In this document: piece after piece, positions 27,344-36,468 of the stretch
Layout: every line of letters starts with the position of its first letter
Numbering within the stretch: position 1 is the first letter of the stretch
Assembly: GCF_014202215.1 (NCBI RefSeq)
Contig: NZ_JACHGB010000001.1
Span: 124,001-188,000 of the forward strand
DNA: 64,000 bases
Reading direction: 5' to 3'
Source of the DNA: Quisquiliibacterium transsilvanicum
GTDB lineage: Bacteria > Pseudomonadota > Gammaproteobacteria > Burkholderiales > Burkholderiaceae_E
Program-made: the position numbers and the translations under genes
Notes under the pieces: model-generated
Databases searched by the model: none
Told to the model about the DNA's origin: nothing
What the model saw: the letters and a program-made list of their open reading frames with translations, nothing else

Positions 27344-27794
27344 GCGGCAGGCTGCGGCAGGCGCGCAGGCGCCCGAGCGCTTCGGCGTGCTGGTCGCCGG
27401 CGTTCCCCTGCTGCTGCCCGCGGTGGCGCTGGAGCACGTCGCGGCGGCCACGGTGTTCCCGCTGCCCGGCGCGGGCGAGCATGTCCTCGGGCTCATGCAG
27501 TTGCGCGGCCATCCGGTGGTGGTCCTGGACGCGGGGCCGGCTGCCGAGCAGCGCAGGGCGCCCGCGCACCGTGCGTCCCTGCTGGTGATCGGCACGCCGC
27601 CCGAGGCGGGCGCGCTGGTGGTCGACGGGGCGCCACGGGCGGTGCGCGTCGCAGCGGGCTGTCCGCAGGCGGGCCGGCCGCAGGCGTCCTTTGCCGACGC
27701 GCTCGGCGAGGCGCTTCAGGATGCGGACGACGGATCGACGCTCTGGTGGCATTTCGATCCCAGGAAGCTGTTCGAACTCCTGGCGGGGCGCTGA
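27333..27794 (+). CDS. pilI: PilI-like CheW-domain coupling protein
   Basis: The 153-residue protein is a CheW-like coupling domain, weakly conserved in sequence but with the usual pattern: FGVLVAGVPLLLPAVALEHV at the start, GLMQLRGHPVVVLDAG in the middle and a C-terminal DPRKLFELL. It should bridge the receptor PilJ and the kinase ChpA at the inner membrane. It overlaps pilH by 11 bases and abuts pilJ with no gap, so identification rests partly on position. Confidence 0.82.
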   Translation: MPAERQAAAGAQAPERFGVLVAGVPLLLPAVALEHVAAATVFPLPGAGEHVLGLMQLRGHPVVVLDAGPAAEQRRAPAHRASLLVIGTPPEAGALVVDGAPRAVRVAAGCPQAGRPQASFADALGEALQDADDGSTLWWHFDPRKLFELLAGR

Positions 27795-29183
27795 ATGGGG
27801 CGGCCGCAGGCTCGAATCCGGACGGGGCCGATCGCGCTGCGGCTGGGCCTGCTCGTGCTCGGGGCGGCGCTCGCTCCGGTACTGCTGATGGCGGCCGTGC
27901 TGGCTGCCTCCGGCGCGGCGGCAGGGGGCGCGCTCTGGGTCGCCGTCGCCGCGGCGGCGCTGGCCGGCGCGGGTCTTGCGCTGGCGGTGGCGGGCTGGTT
28001 TTCGCGGCGCGTCGGCGCGCGGCTGGCGCGGGTGGGCGACGTTCTGCATGAGCTCTCCGCCGGTGTTTCCTCGGCGCGCACCGGGCTGGCCGACGATGAC
28101 GAGGTCGGCGCGGTCGGCCAGGCCCTCGACCGGCTGTTCGACCGGCGCATCGAGGCCTTGCAGCGGGCGGCGCGCGACAGCGAGGAGCTCAACGATTCGG
28201 TGATCGAGATCATGCAGGCGGTCGGCACCATCGCGAGCCGCAAGGACCTGACGATCCGCGTGCCGGTGACCGAGAACGTGACGGGGGCGATCGCCGACGC
28301 GCTGAATCTGCTCACCGATGAGACGCGGCGGCTGCTGCTGAGCGTGCGCTCGGTGTCGCAGGACGTTGCGCGGGCGACCGTGGCGGTGAAATCGCAGTCC
28401 GACACGGCGGCTCGCGCGGCAGCGCGCGAGCAGCGCGAGGTGGAGTTCGCCGCCCGCGAACTGGCGGCAGCGGCCCAGGCGCTCGACGCGATCGCGGCGC
28501 GTGCGCGCGCCTGCAACGATGCGGCCGGCCGCGCGGTCGAAGCCGCAGGGGAGGCGATGCGGACGGTGGAAGGAACGGTTCAGGGGATCGCGCACTCCCG
28601 TTCGCTGATCCGTGAGACCGAGAAGCGCATCAAGCGCCTGGGCGAGCGCTCGCAGGAGGTGGGGCAGGTGGTGGGAATCATCCGGGACATCGCGGAGCGG
28701 ACCGGCATCCTGGCGCTGAACGCGTCGATGCAGGCGGCAGCGGCAGGGCCGGCGGGGCGCAGCTTCGCGGTGGTGGCGGACGAGGTCAAGCGGCTGTCGG
28801 AGTCCGCGCGGTCGGCCACCGTCGAGATCGGCGACCTGGTCGGCGCGATCCAGTCCGAGACGGGCGAAACCACGGTGGCGATGAACCAGGCGATCTCGCG
28901 GATCGTCCAGGTGAGCAGGCTGGCCGAGGAAGCCGGCGCCGGGATGCTGCGCACCCGCGAGCAGACCGACGCGCTGGCGGCGACCGTGCGCGACATCGCC
29001 CGAACCTCGTCGGAGCAGGCCAAGGTGGGGGCTGCGCTCCAGGAGCGGGCGCGCATCATCCAGGAGGCCAGCAACGAGACCGCGCGGCAGCTTTCCCTGC
29101 AGGCGGCGGAAACCCTGCGGCTGGTCGAAAGCGCGAAGGCGCTGATGCGCGAGGTCAGCGTGTTCCGGTTGAGCGAGCGATGA
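27795..29183 (+). CDS. pilJ: PilJ-like methyl-accepting chemotaxis protein with minimal periplasmic loop
   Basis: The 462-residue receptor has two hydrophobic helices (about residues 13-38 and 45-67) joined by only a few residues, then a HAMP-like segment and a long coiled-coil signalling domain whose tip reads AERTGILALNASMQAAAAGPAGRSFAVVADEVKRLSE. P. aeruginosa PilJ is about 680 residues with a large periplasmic sensor region; here that region is missing. The cytoplasmic tip required for CheW and kinase contact is intact. Its last four bases overlap chpA. Confidence 0.88.
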   Translation: MGRPQARIRTGPIALRLGLLVLGAALAPVLLMAAVLAASGAAAGGALWVAVAAAALAGAGLALAVAGWFSRRVGARLARVGDVLHELSAGVSSARTGLADDDEVGAVGQALDRLFDRRIEALQRAARDSEELNDSVIEIMQAVGTIASRKDLTIRVPVTENVTGAIADALNLLTDETRRLLLSVRSVSQDVARATVAVKSQSDTAARAAAREQREVEFAARELAAAAQALDAIAARARACNDAAGRAVEAAGEAMRTVEGTVQGIAHSRSLIRETEKRIKRLGERSQEVGQVVGIIRDIAERTGILALNASMQAAAAGPAGRSFAVVADEVKRLSESARSATVEIGDLVGAIQSETGETTVAMNQAISRIVQVSRLAEEAGAGMLRTREQTDALAATVRDIARTSSEQAKVGAALQERARIIQEASNETARQLSLQAAETLRLVESAKALMREVSVFRLSER

Positions 29184-32100
29184 GCGCCGGATCGATGCGC
29201 CCGGACGACGCAGCCGCCATTCCCTTCGAGCGCCTGAACGAGGCCTCGGTGGCGCTGCTCGACCCCTTGTTCGAGCCGCTTGCCGAGGCCGAGCCGCAGC
29301 GCACCGCTGCGCGTCTGGGCGACGCGATCATGCATTGCGCGCAGGTGGCCGATTCGCTGGGGCTGCGCAGCCTGAACTACCTCGCGACGCTGATGGTTCC
29401 CTACCTGCAGCGCGAGGCCGGCGGAGACGGGTGGCCAGGGACCCGGGATCGGATCGAAGGCTGGATCGGCCGGATCATCGCCTTCTGCGCCGGGCATGCG
29501 TCGCCGGAGGAGGCCACCCTGCTGGTCAACGACCTGCACTCCTGGCCGTCCTTTCCGGAGGTGCCCGAGCAGTTCGTGAACCTGATCGCAGCGCGGCTGC
29601 GCCAGGACTGCGCGCTGGTGGCGGAGCTGGTGGCGGAGCTGGCCAGTGCGCCTCCGATGGCCTCGGTGGCGCGCGACGAGCTCGAAATGCTGCTGGAGGC
29701 GGTCGAGGGCCTGGAGGCCGAGGTGATCGGGCCGCTGGCGGGCATCGGGCTGCCGCCGCCGCCGGCTGCGCTCGGCGCAGTGTCCGATCTCGTCGACCTC
29801 TGCCGCGAGCGGCTCGGCAATCTTGCCGGCGCGATGCGCTACGTCGGCCTGGCGCCTGCGGCGGACCTGCTTGAGCCGTGCCGGGAGAGCCTGGCGGCCT
29901 GGCGCGATGCCCCGGCCTCCGCCAGCCCCGAGGCCCCGGAGCTGCTGCACGGGCTGACCCAGGCCCTGGCGGCCTTCCTGCGCGATCCCGCCGGGCCTGC
30001 GCTCATGGCCCTCGAGGGCGCGTGCACCGACGCGCGCTGGCCGGTGCGCGGCGAGGGGGTCGGCGCGCAAGCACGGGCGGCGCTGCTCGGCCTGGAGGTG
30101 GTCGGGTCGCGCAGGATCGAGGCGCCATCCGGACAGCTCGACGCCGACGACGTTTCACTGGAGCTTGCGCCGGATGCCGACGCTTCGGTCCTGGGCCACC
30201 TTCTGCCCGAGCTGGCGGCGCTTTCGGCAGGGTTCTCCGAACAGATCGACCGGCTCGTTGCTGCGGCAGCGTCCGCGCAGGGCCGGTCCTGGCCTTCGGC
30301 CGAAAAGGTGGGCGAGGATGCGTGCGAAGAGGTGCCCGAAGAGGTGCCCGAAGAGGTGGCCGAGCCGCTGGCCGAAGCCCGGCGGATCGCGCACACGCTG
30401 AAGGGCGCTGCGAACACCGTCGGCATCCGCGGAATCGCGTTGCTGACCCACCGGCTCGAGGACCTGCTGCAGCTGCTCGGTGAGCGCAGCGGCACGCCGG
30501 ATGCCGCCACCCGGAACGCGCTGACGGAGGCGGCCGACTGCCTCGCCGAGATGGCCGACGCAGTCGCTGGACTGGGCGAGGGCCCGGCGGATGCCCTCGG
30601 AGTGTGCCGCTCCCTCGGGGCGCACATCGACGCGCTGCTGTCTGCGGGGGCGCCACCAGACCGGCCAGAGGAGGCGCAGCCGCTGCCCGGCTTGCAGTCG
30701 GAGTCGTCCGGGCCGTCGCAGCAGGCGGGGCCCTCGTCTTCGCTCGAACCGCCGTCGACGCTGCCCGATGCCTGGGAGAGCGAGCCTTCCGCACCGTCGC
30801 CGGAGAGCGCGGCCTCTGCGCCGGCTCCCGCGCCGGCTCCCGCGCCGGCGCAGGTCGGCGAGCTGCTGCGCGTGCCGGCTTCGCTGCTGGACCGGATCCT
30901 CGATCTCGCCGGGGAGGCGGGCATCCTGCTCGCACGGGTCCAGGAGCAGGTCGATCAGCTGGGCGAAGTGCGCCAGGCCTTCCGCACCGACAGCGACCGC
31001 CTGCGGGTCCTGGCAGGGGAACTCGAGGGGCTGGTCGACATCCGCGGCGTGAGCCTGTCCGGCCGGCGCCCGGGCAGCGATTTCGACCCGCTCGAGCTCG
31101 ACGACTTCAACGAACTCCACACCGTGTCCCGGCGCATCGCCGAAGCGGGCGCCGACGCCCGTGTGCTGGACCATCAGCTCGACCGGCAGGGGGCGGATCT
31201 TGCCGAGGCAGTGGGCCAGCTGGAGCGGGTGCAGACGGACCTGCGCGAGGCGGTGATGCAGTCTAGGCTGGTGCCGGTGCGGTCGGTTTTGCCGCGCCTG
31301 CAGCGGGTGGCCAGGCAGGCCGCGCGAATGGCCGGCAAGACGGTGGAGCTGACTGTTGCCGGCGAGGACACCGCAGTCGACGCGCGGCTGCTCCAGGGGC
31401 TCCTCGAGCCGATCGGCCACCTGCTGCGCAACGCGATCGACCACGGCATCGAGCCCGCGGCGGAACGCGAGCGCGCCGGCAAGGCGGCCGCCGGGCGCGT
31501 TTCGCTGCGCTTTGGACGCGACGGGCGCCGCCTGATCGTGCATTGCACCGACGACGGGCGCGGGCTCGATCTCGATGCGATCCGGGCGCGGGCGCAGGAG
31601 GCCGGGCTGATCGATCCCGCTGCGGCCCCGGGGCCGGAGGCGCTCGCCCGGCTGGTGCTGGAGCCCGGCTTCTCCACGCGCCGTCAGGCAACCCAGCTCT
31701 CGGGGCGCGGCATCGGGCTGGACGTGGTGCAGCGCGCGGTGCGGGCGCTGCGCGGCGAGATCGAACTAGCTGCGGCCGACGGCGCAGGCCTGGAAGTCCG
31801 GATCGAGGTTCCCGAAGGCATGGTTGCGATCCCGGTCGTGCTGGTGCGCACGCCCAGCCACGTGCTGGCGCTGTCGATCAGGGGCGTTGAGCGGATCCTC
31901 CCGGCAGACGGTGCGGTGCGCGACGACGCCGGCGCACTGCGCTTTGTCGGCGCCCACGGACTGGTGCCCGCGGTGCGGCTCGACGAGCTGCTCGGCCTTC
32001 CCGAAGGGTTCTTCGCGCGCGAGGCCGAGGCGGCGCGGCTGTCGGGGCGGCAGCACGCGGCGGCTGCGCCCGATCCGGGCGCGGGCGAGGTGGCGATGCT

Positions 32101-32710
32101 GGTGCGGGGCCTGGATGGGAGCAGGGTGGCGGTGCTCTCTCCGCCGCCCGGCCAGACCCGCAACGTGGTGGTGCGGCCGCTGCCGCCGTGGCTGCCGTCG
32201 ACCTCCGCGGTCGAGGGCGCGACGGTGCTGGGCGATGGCGCGGTGGCGACGGTGCTCGACCTGCCGGCACTGGTGGCGCCCGGGGCTTCGCTGGCCGCCT
32301 CGCGTTTTCCGGAGCAGCAGATCCAGCGCCTGCCGGTGTGCCTCGTGGCGGACGATTCGGTCAGCGTGCGGCGCTCGCTGCAGCTGTTCCTCGAGGATCT
32401 CGGTTTCGAGGTGGATTCGGCGGCCGATGGCGTCGATGCGCTCGCGCTGGCCGCGCGCAGGGTGCCGGCGCTGGCGATCGTGGACCTGGAGATGCCGAGG
32501 ATGAACGGGGTGGAGCTGTGCCGGGCGCTGCGCGCGGATCCGCGCACCCGCGAGGTGCCGGTGCTGATGATCACCTCGCGCAGCTCGGAGCGTCACCGGG
32601 CGCTGGCGCGGGAGGCCGGAGTCGACGTCTTCCTGACCAAGCCCTACGGCGAGGACGAACTGGCATCGGAGATCCGCCGCTGCCTTGTGGGCCGCACTGC
32701 ACTGGGCTAG
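29180..32710 (+). CDS. chpA: ChpA/PilL-like hybrid chemotaxis histidine kinase
   Basis: The 1176-residue protein has N-terminal Hpt-like helical modules without a clear histidine. A canonical Hpt at about 385-450 has His405 in RIAHTLKGAANTVG. A long Pro/Ser-rich linker is followed by the HATPase domain with N-box LLRNAIDHGIE and G-boxes DDGRGLDL and SGRGIGLDVV, a CheW-like regulatory region, and a C-terminal receiver with Asp1102 in VDLEMPRMNG. It phosphorylates PilG and PilH. P. aeruginosa ChpA has about 2470 residues and eight phosphotransfer domains, so this is a much reduced version. It starts in a four-base overlap with pilJ. Confidence 0.9.
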   Translation: MSAGSMRPDDAAAIPFERLNEASVALLDPLFEPLAEAEPQRTAARLGDAIMHCAQVADSLGLRSLNYLATLMVPYLQREAGGDGWPGTRDRIEGWIGRIIAFCAGHASPEEATLLVNDLHSWPSFPEVPEQFVNLIAARLRQDCALVAELVAELASAPPMASVARDELEMLLEAVEGLEAEVIGPLAGIGLPPPPAALGAVSDLVDLCRERLGNLAGAMRYVGLAPAADLLEPCRESLAAWRDAPASASPEAPELLHGLTQALAAFLRDPAGPALMALEGACTDARWPVRGEGVGAQARAALLGLEVVGSRRIEAPSGQLDADDVSLELAPDADASVLGHLLPELAALSAGFSEQIDRLVAAAASAQGRSWPSAEKVGEDACEEVPEEVPEEVAEPLAEARRIAHTLKGAANTVGIRGIALLTHRLEDLLQLLGERSGTPDAATRNALTEAADCLAEMADAVAGLGEGPADALGVCRSLGAHIDALLSAGAPPDRPEEAQPLPGLQSESSGPSQQAGPSSSLEPPSTLPDAWESEPSAPSPESAASAPAPAPAPAPAQVGELLRVPASLLDRILDLAGEAGILLARVQEQVDQLGEVRQAFRTDSDRLRVLAGELEGLVDIRGVSLSGRRPGSDFDPLELDDFNELHTVSRRIAEAGADARVLDHQLDRQGADLAEAVGQLERVQTDLREAVMQSRLVPVRSVLPRLQRVARQAARMAGKTVELTVAGEDTAVDARLLQGLLEPIGHLLRNAIDHGIEPAAERERAGKAAAGRVSLRFGRDGRRLIVHCTDDGRGLDLDAIRARAQEAGLIDPAAAPGPEALARLVLEPGFSTRRQATQLSGRGIGLDVVQRAVRALRGEIELAAADGAGLEVRIEVPEGMVAIPVVLVRTPSHVLALSIRGVERILPADGAVRDDAGALRFVGAHGLVPAVRLDELLGLPEGFFAREAEAARLSGRQHAAAAPDPGAGEVAMLVRGLDGSRVAVLSPPPGQTRNVVVRPLPPWLPSTSAVEGATVLGDGAVATVLDLPALVAPGASLAASRFPEQQIQRLPVCLVADDSVSVRRSLQLFLEDLGFEVDSAADGVDALALAARRVPALAIVDLEMPRMNGVELCRALRADPRTREVPVLMITSRSSERHRALAREAGVDVFLTKPYGEDELASEIRRCLVGRTALG
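30326..30361 (+). repeat. Three 12-bp in-frame repeats in chpA
   Basis: Three units, gaagaggtgccc twice and a variant gaagaggtggcc, encode EEVPEEVPEEVAE, an acidic stretch just upstream of the Hpt histidine. A second simple stretch at about 30820-30852 encodes alternating Ala-Pro in the linker before the kinase core. Confidence 0.8.
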
Positions 32711-32745
32711 CATGGTCCGACGAGGCGCGTCGCGGGGAGGCGATC

Positions 32746-33210
32746 ATGCAGGTCAGCGAGATTCTTCGGGTCAAGGGCAGCAAGCTGTTCACCGTGTCTC
32801 CGGACACCGCGCTGTCGGAATGCGTGGTCACCATGGCCGACCACGACATCGGCTCGCTCGTGGTGATGGAGCAGGGCAAGCTTGCCGGGATGCTCACCTT
32901 CCGCGAGGTGCTTCGGGTGCTTGCGGCGCGCCAGCGCGAGCAGCGCGCGGGGCCCACGCCGCCGGTGGCCGAGATCGTCGTGCGCAGCGTGATGAACCCG
33001 CAGCCGATGGTCGCAACCCCGCAGATGGAGGTCAACGAGCTGCGCCGGGCCATGCTGGAGACCCGCCAGCGATATCTTCCGGTGATGGACGGAACGACGC
33101 TGCTCGGCGTGATCTCCTTCCACGACGTCGCCCGGGCGATGCTCGAGGAGCAGGGCTTCGAGAACCGCATGCTGAAAGCCTACATCCGCGACTGGCCCGC
33201 GGAAGCCTGA
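32746..33210 (+). CDS. CBS-domain pair protein
   Basis: The 154-residue protein consists of two CBS domains (about residues 8-63 and 83-140) with motifs VSPDTALSECVVTMADHDIGSLVV and YLPVMDGTTLLGVISFHDVARAML. Tandem CBS pairs usually bind adenine nucleotides and regulate partners; no partner domain is fused here. GGGGAGG lies upstream of ATG 32746. It follows chpA by 35 bases but is probably not part of the pilus system. A perfect hairpin follows it. Confidence 0.88.
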   Translation: MQVSEILRVKGSKLFTVSPDTALSECVVTMADHDIGSLVVMEQGKLAGMLTFREVLRVLAARQREQRAGPTPPVAEIVVRSVMNPQPMVATPQMEVNELRRAMLETRQRYLPVMDGTTLLGVISFHDVARAMLEEQGFENRMLKAYIRDWPAEA

Positions 33211-33216
33211 GCCGGA

Positions 33217-33246
33217 CAGCCTTCCGTGCCTGCGCACGGAAGGCTG
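33217..33246 (+). terminator. 13-bp perfect hairpin after the CBS gene
   Basis: CAGCCTTCCGTGC (33217-33229) pairs fully with 33234-33246 around the loop CTGC. It starts 7 bases after the CBS stop codon. No T-run follows on either strand, so it is either a weak or factor-assisted terminator or an mRNA-end stabilising structure. Confidence 0.65.
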
Positions 33247-33334
33247 CCTGCGAAGGGGCGAGCGCCTGCAGGCGCGAGCGCGGGCTGCAAGCCTGAAGCC
33301 CTGCGGCGCGGCGGGTCGGGCGGCCGGGATTCGT

Positions 33335-33340
33335 TAGAAT
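33335..33340 (+). promoter_or_regulatory. Candidate -10 element (TAGAAT) at surE
   Basis: TAGAAT ends six bases before the surE ATG, which would put transcription start at or within a base or two of the start codon. No -35 hexamer is recognisable. A TAGAAT hexamer is also found upstream of ndk and of the tRNA-Leu gene in this window. Confidence 0.4.
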
Positions 33341-33346
33341 CCGGGC

Positions 33347-34090
33347 ATGAGAATCCTGGTCAGCAACGACGACGGCTATTTTTCACCGGGCATCGAGGCG
33401 CTCGTGCGGCGGCTCGAGGCTTTCGCTGACGTGACGGTGGTGGCTCCAGAGCGGGATCGCAGTGCCGCGTCCAACTCGCTGACCCTCGATCGGCCGCTGT
33501 CGGTGCGCCGTGCGGCAAACGGTTTCCACTACGTCAACGGCACGCCCACCGACTGCGTCCACGTGGCGATCACCGGGTTGCTCGAGAAGCGTCCCGACCT
33601 GGTCGTGTCCGGCATCAACGATGGCGCCAACATGGGCGACGATACTCTGTACTCCGGGACCGTCGCCGCGGCCACCGAGGGCTTCCTGCTCGGCGTTCCG
33701 GCGATCGCCTTCTCGCTGGCAGAGCGGGGCTATGCGCATCTTGACGCTGCCGCCGCGGCTGCGGGCGAGCTCGTCCGCAGGCTCGCAGGGCGGCTCGTCG
33801 AGCAGCCGATGCTGCTGAACGTGAACCTGCCGAGCCGGCCCGCTTCGGCGATGGGCGGGATCGAGGTCACGCGGCTGGGCCGCAGGCACGTTGCGGAACC
33901 GGTCATCCGCGGCCTGAATCCGCGCGGCGAGACCGTCTACTGGATCGGTCCCGCCGGCGCTGCGCGTGAAGCCGGGCCGGGAACAGATTTCCATGCGGTC
34001 GCGGAGGGCCGGGTCTCGGTGACCCCGCTCGACGTCGACCTCACCGGCGGGCGCTGGATCGAACCGGTCCGCGCATGGCTGGCCGATTGA
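33347..34090 (+). CDS. surE: 5'-nucleotidase SurE
   Basis: The 247-residue protein is a metal-dependent nucleotidase and exopolyphosphatase of the SurE family. The metal site [10 protein letters not shown] (Asp8, Asp9) opens the protein, with [15 protein letters not shown], the glycine-rich [22 protein letters not shown] and NVNLPS following. It removes phosphate from nucleoside monophosphates under stress. It begins a surE-pcm-nlpD-exonuclease-rlmD-cinA run with very short spacings. Confidence 0.96.
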   Translation: MRILVSNDDGYFSPGIEALVRRLEAFADVTVVAPERDRSAASNSLTLDRPLSVRRAANGFHYVNGTPTDCVHVAITGLLEKRPDLVVSGINDGANMGDDTLYSGTVAAATEGFLLGVPAIAFSLAERGYAHLDAAAAAAGELVRRLAGRLVEQPMLLNVNLPSRPASAMGGIEVTRLGRRHVAEPVIRGLNPRGETVYWIGPAGAAREAGPGTDFHAVAEGRVSVTPLDVDLTGGRWIEPVRAWLAD

Positions 34091-34133
34091 AGTGGCGGGG
34101 CAGCCCGCCTTTCCCCATCCCGAACGCGCGCCC

Positions 34134-34865
34134 ATGAACATCCGACGTACCGGCCCAACTCCTGCCTCGCCCGCCCGGCCGGCCGAGCTGCCCCCGGTGC
34201 CGGCCGGCGTCGGCCTGGCCTCCGACCGGGCGCGCAAGCGTATGGTCGACGCGCTTCGCGCCGCGGGCATCAGGGACGAGGGGGTGCTCGCAGCGATGGA
34301 CCGGGTGCCGAGGCACCAGTTCATCGAGCCCGGGCTCGCCAGCCGCGCCTATGAGGACGTGGCGCTGCCCATCGGACACGGCCAGACGATCTCCAAGCCG
34401 AGCACGGTGGCGCGGATGATCGAGATCCTGGCCGCGCCGATTCTGCCGGCGCAGCGGCGGCAGGCGCGGGTGCTCGAGGTGGGGACCGGCTGCGGCTACC
34501 AGGCCGCAGTGCTGGCGGCAGTGTTCGGCGAGGTGGTCTCGATCGAGCGGGTGCGTGGCCTTCACGAGGCGGCCCGGACCAACCTGCGCACGATGCGTCT
34601 GCCCAACCTGCGCCTGGTGTTCGGCGACGGCAGGCTCGGTGCGCCGACCGCGGCGCCCTTCGACGCGATCATCGTCGCCGCTGCCGGCGACGCCATTCCC
34701 GACGAGCTGCTGACGCAGATGAGGGCGCCTTCCCGCCTGCTGGCGCCGATCGAGGAGGGTGGACGCCAGGCGCTGCACCTCGTCGAGCGCACCGGCCGCG
34801 ACGTCTGGCAGCTGACCATCCTCGATTCGGTGCGCTTCGTTCCGCTGCGCACCGGCACGACCTGA
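34134..34865 (+). CDS. pcm: Protein-L-isoaspartate O-methyltransferase
   Basis: The 243-residue enzyme methylates L-isoaspartyl residues in damaged proteins using [33 protein letters not shown] is the substrate region and [16 protein letters not shown] the SAM motif [15 protein letters not shown] follows. ATG 34134 is used; an in-frame GTG at 34092 right after the surE stop would add 14 residues. Neither has a good ribosome site, so coupling to surE translation is likely. The surE-pcm-nlpD order is classical in beta- and gammaproteobacteria. Confidence 0.94.
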   Translation: MNIRRTGPTPASPARPAELPPVPAGVGLASDRARKRMVDALRAAGIRDEGVLAAMDRVPRHQFIEPGLASRAYEDVALPIGHGQTISKPSTVARMIEILAAPILPAQRRQARVLEVGTGCGYQAAVLAAVFGEVVSIERVRGLHEAARTNLRTMRLPNLRLVFGDGRLGAPTAAPFDAIIVAAAGDAIPDELLTQMRAPSRLLAPIEEGGRQALHLVERTGRDVWQLTILDSVRFVPLRTGTT

Positions 34866-34882
34866 AGGAGCGACCCCACACG

Positions 34883-35677
34883 ATGCCGATGTTCGATCGA
34901 CGTCTCGCCGCGTTCGTCACCGCCGCGCTGCTCGCCGGCTGTGCAGCGCCCGGACCTGCCCCGGTCGAGAGCCGCACGCGTCCGCCAGCCGTTGCAGCGC
35001 GATCGGCTCAGCCGAAGCCCGTGGCGCCAGTTTCCGCTGCCCCCGCGGCCCAGGCGGTGGCGGTCGAAGTCGAGTCCGCGCCGGTCCGGTCGTCCGGGCT
35101 GCAGGTGCGCCCGCTGGACCCGGCGCCGACGGGCCCCGCGCCGCGTGGCGGCCCGGCGGGCGTCAAGCGGCCGTACGCGGACACGGCAATGGCCGAGCCG
35201 AGCAGTCCGCCGGCGGAGCAGGCGCCTGCGCCGGCTCCTGCCGCGCCCGATGCCGCACCGCCGTCCGCGGCGGATCCCGCACCGAAGCCGGCCGAGCCGG
35301 CTGCGGTGTCGTCCTCCGGATTCGCATGGCCGGCGCGGGGGCGGGTGGTCCAGGGCTTCTCCGCGCCGCGCAGCATGGGCATCTCAATCGCTGGCTCGCC
35401 GGGCGATCCGGTGAGCGCAGCGGCAGACGGCAGGGTCATTTTCAGCGGACCCGGGCCGCGCGGCTACGGCAACCTCGTGATCGTCAAGCATGACGGCGAG
35501 ACGCTCTCGGTCTATGCGCACAACCGCGCGCTGTCGGTGAAGGAAGGACAGAGCGTCAAGCGCGGCCAGAAGGTGGCGGAGCTCGGCTCCTCGGGAACCG
35601 ATGCGCCGAAGCTTCACTTCGAGATCCGCAAGTCGGGCAAGCCCGTGGATCCGCAAAAGATTCTGCCGCCCCGCTGA
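34883..35677 (+). CDS. nlpD: NlpD-like LytM-domain lipoprotein, degenerate metal site, no LysM
   Basis: The 264-residue protein has a lipoprotein signal with lipobox LLAGC (Cys20), a 120-residue Pro/Ala-rich linker, and a C-terminal LytM/M23 domain from about 148. Zinc ligands of active M23 peptidases are missing: SMGISIAGSPGDPV replaces the first histidine motif and SSGTDAPKLHFEIR lacks the usual first histidine of the HxH pair. NlpD and EnvC with such degenerate sites activate murein amidases during cell separation. The LysM domain of E. coli NlpD is not visible. Its last base overlaps the next gene. Confidence 0.85.
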   Translation: MPMFDRRLAAFVTAALLAGCAAPGPAPVESRTRPPAVAARSAQPKPVAPVSAAPAAQAVAVEVESAPVRSSGLQVRPLDPAPTGPAPRGGPAGVKRPYADTAMAEPSSPPAEQAPAPAPAAPDAAPPSAADPAPKPAEPAAVSSSGFAWPARGRVVQGFSAPRSMGISIAGSPGDPVSAAADGRVIFSGPGPRGYGNLVIVKHDGETLSVYAHNRALSVKEGQSVKRGQKVAELGSSGTDAPKLHFEIRKSGKPVDPQKILPPR

Positions 35678-36468
35678 TGGCGCCGATCCTCGTCTTCGAC
35701 CTCGAGACCGCCCCGGATGTCGCCGGGATCCGGCGATTGCACGACCTGCCGGCCGAAATGCCTGACACTGAGGTCGCCGAGCTTGCGTTCGCGAAGCGCC
35801 GCGAGAAGACCGGCAGCGATTTCCTGCCGCTGCATCTGCACCGGGTGATTGCGATTGGCTGCCTGTTCCGCGACGCTGACGGCGTCCGGGTGCGCTGCCT
35901 TGGGCAGCCGGACGAGCCGAATGAGGCGCGCCTGATCCAGGACTTCTTTCGCGTGGTGGACCGGCACACGCCGCAGCTGGTTTCCTGGAACGGCAGCGGA
36001 TTCGACCTGCAGGTGCTGCACTACCGCGGACTGATCCACGGCGTGCAGGCGCCGCGCTACTGGGAGCAGGGCGAGGACGACCGCGAGTTCCGCTACAACA
36101 ATTACATCAGCCGCTACCACGCGCGCCACACCGACCTGATGGACCTGCTCGCGCTGTACAACGGCAGGGCCAACGCGCCGCTCGACGAGCTCGCCAGGCT
36201 GTGCGGTTTCCCCGGCAAGCTGGGGATGGACGGATCGCAGGTCTGGCCCGCCTTCCAGGCGGGGCGCCTGCGCGAGATCCGCGACTACTGCGAAACCGAC
36301 GTCGCCAACACCTGGCTCGTCTACTGCCGGTTCCAGAAGATGCGCGGCGCCTGGACCGACGAACACTACCGGACCGAGCTCGGGCTGCTGCGCGCCGCCC
36401 TCTCGGCGCTGCCCGGCGAACACTGGAGGCAATTCCTCGATGCGTGGCAGGACGACCCCGCAGCCTGA
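35677..36468 (+). CDS. DnaQ-fold 3'-5' exonuclease (PolB-exonuclease-2 type)
   Basis: The 263-residue protein has an RNase H-like exonuclease fold: FDLETAPD with Asp8 and Glu10, [12 protein letters not shown] in the second motif, and [17 protein letters not shown] in the third. These acids coordinate the two metal ions. It matches the family of predicted 3'-5' exonucleases related to the B-family polymerase exonuclease but without a polymerase. The exact substrate is unknown. It starts within the nlpD stop codon and ends 29 bases inside rlmD. Confidence 0.87.
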   Translation: MAPILVFDLETAPDVAGIRRLHDLPAEMPDTEVAELAFAKRREKTGSDFLPLHLHRVIAIGCLFRDADGVRVRCLGQPDEPNEARLIQDFFRVVDRHTPQLVSWNGSGFDLQVLHYRGLIHGVQAPRYWEQGEDDREFRYNNYISRYHARHTDLMDLLALYNGRANAPLDELARLCGFPGKLGMDGSQVWPAFQAGRLREIRDYCETDVANTWLVYCRFQKMRGAWTDEHYRTELGLLRAALSALPGEHWRQFLDAWQDDPAA

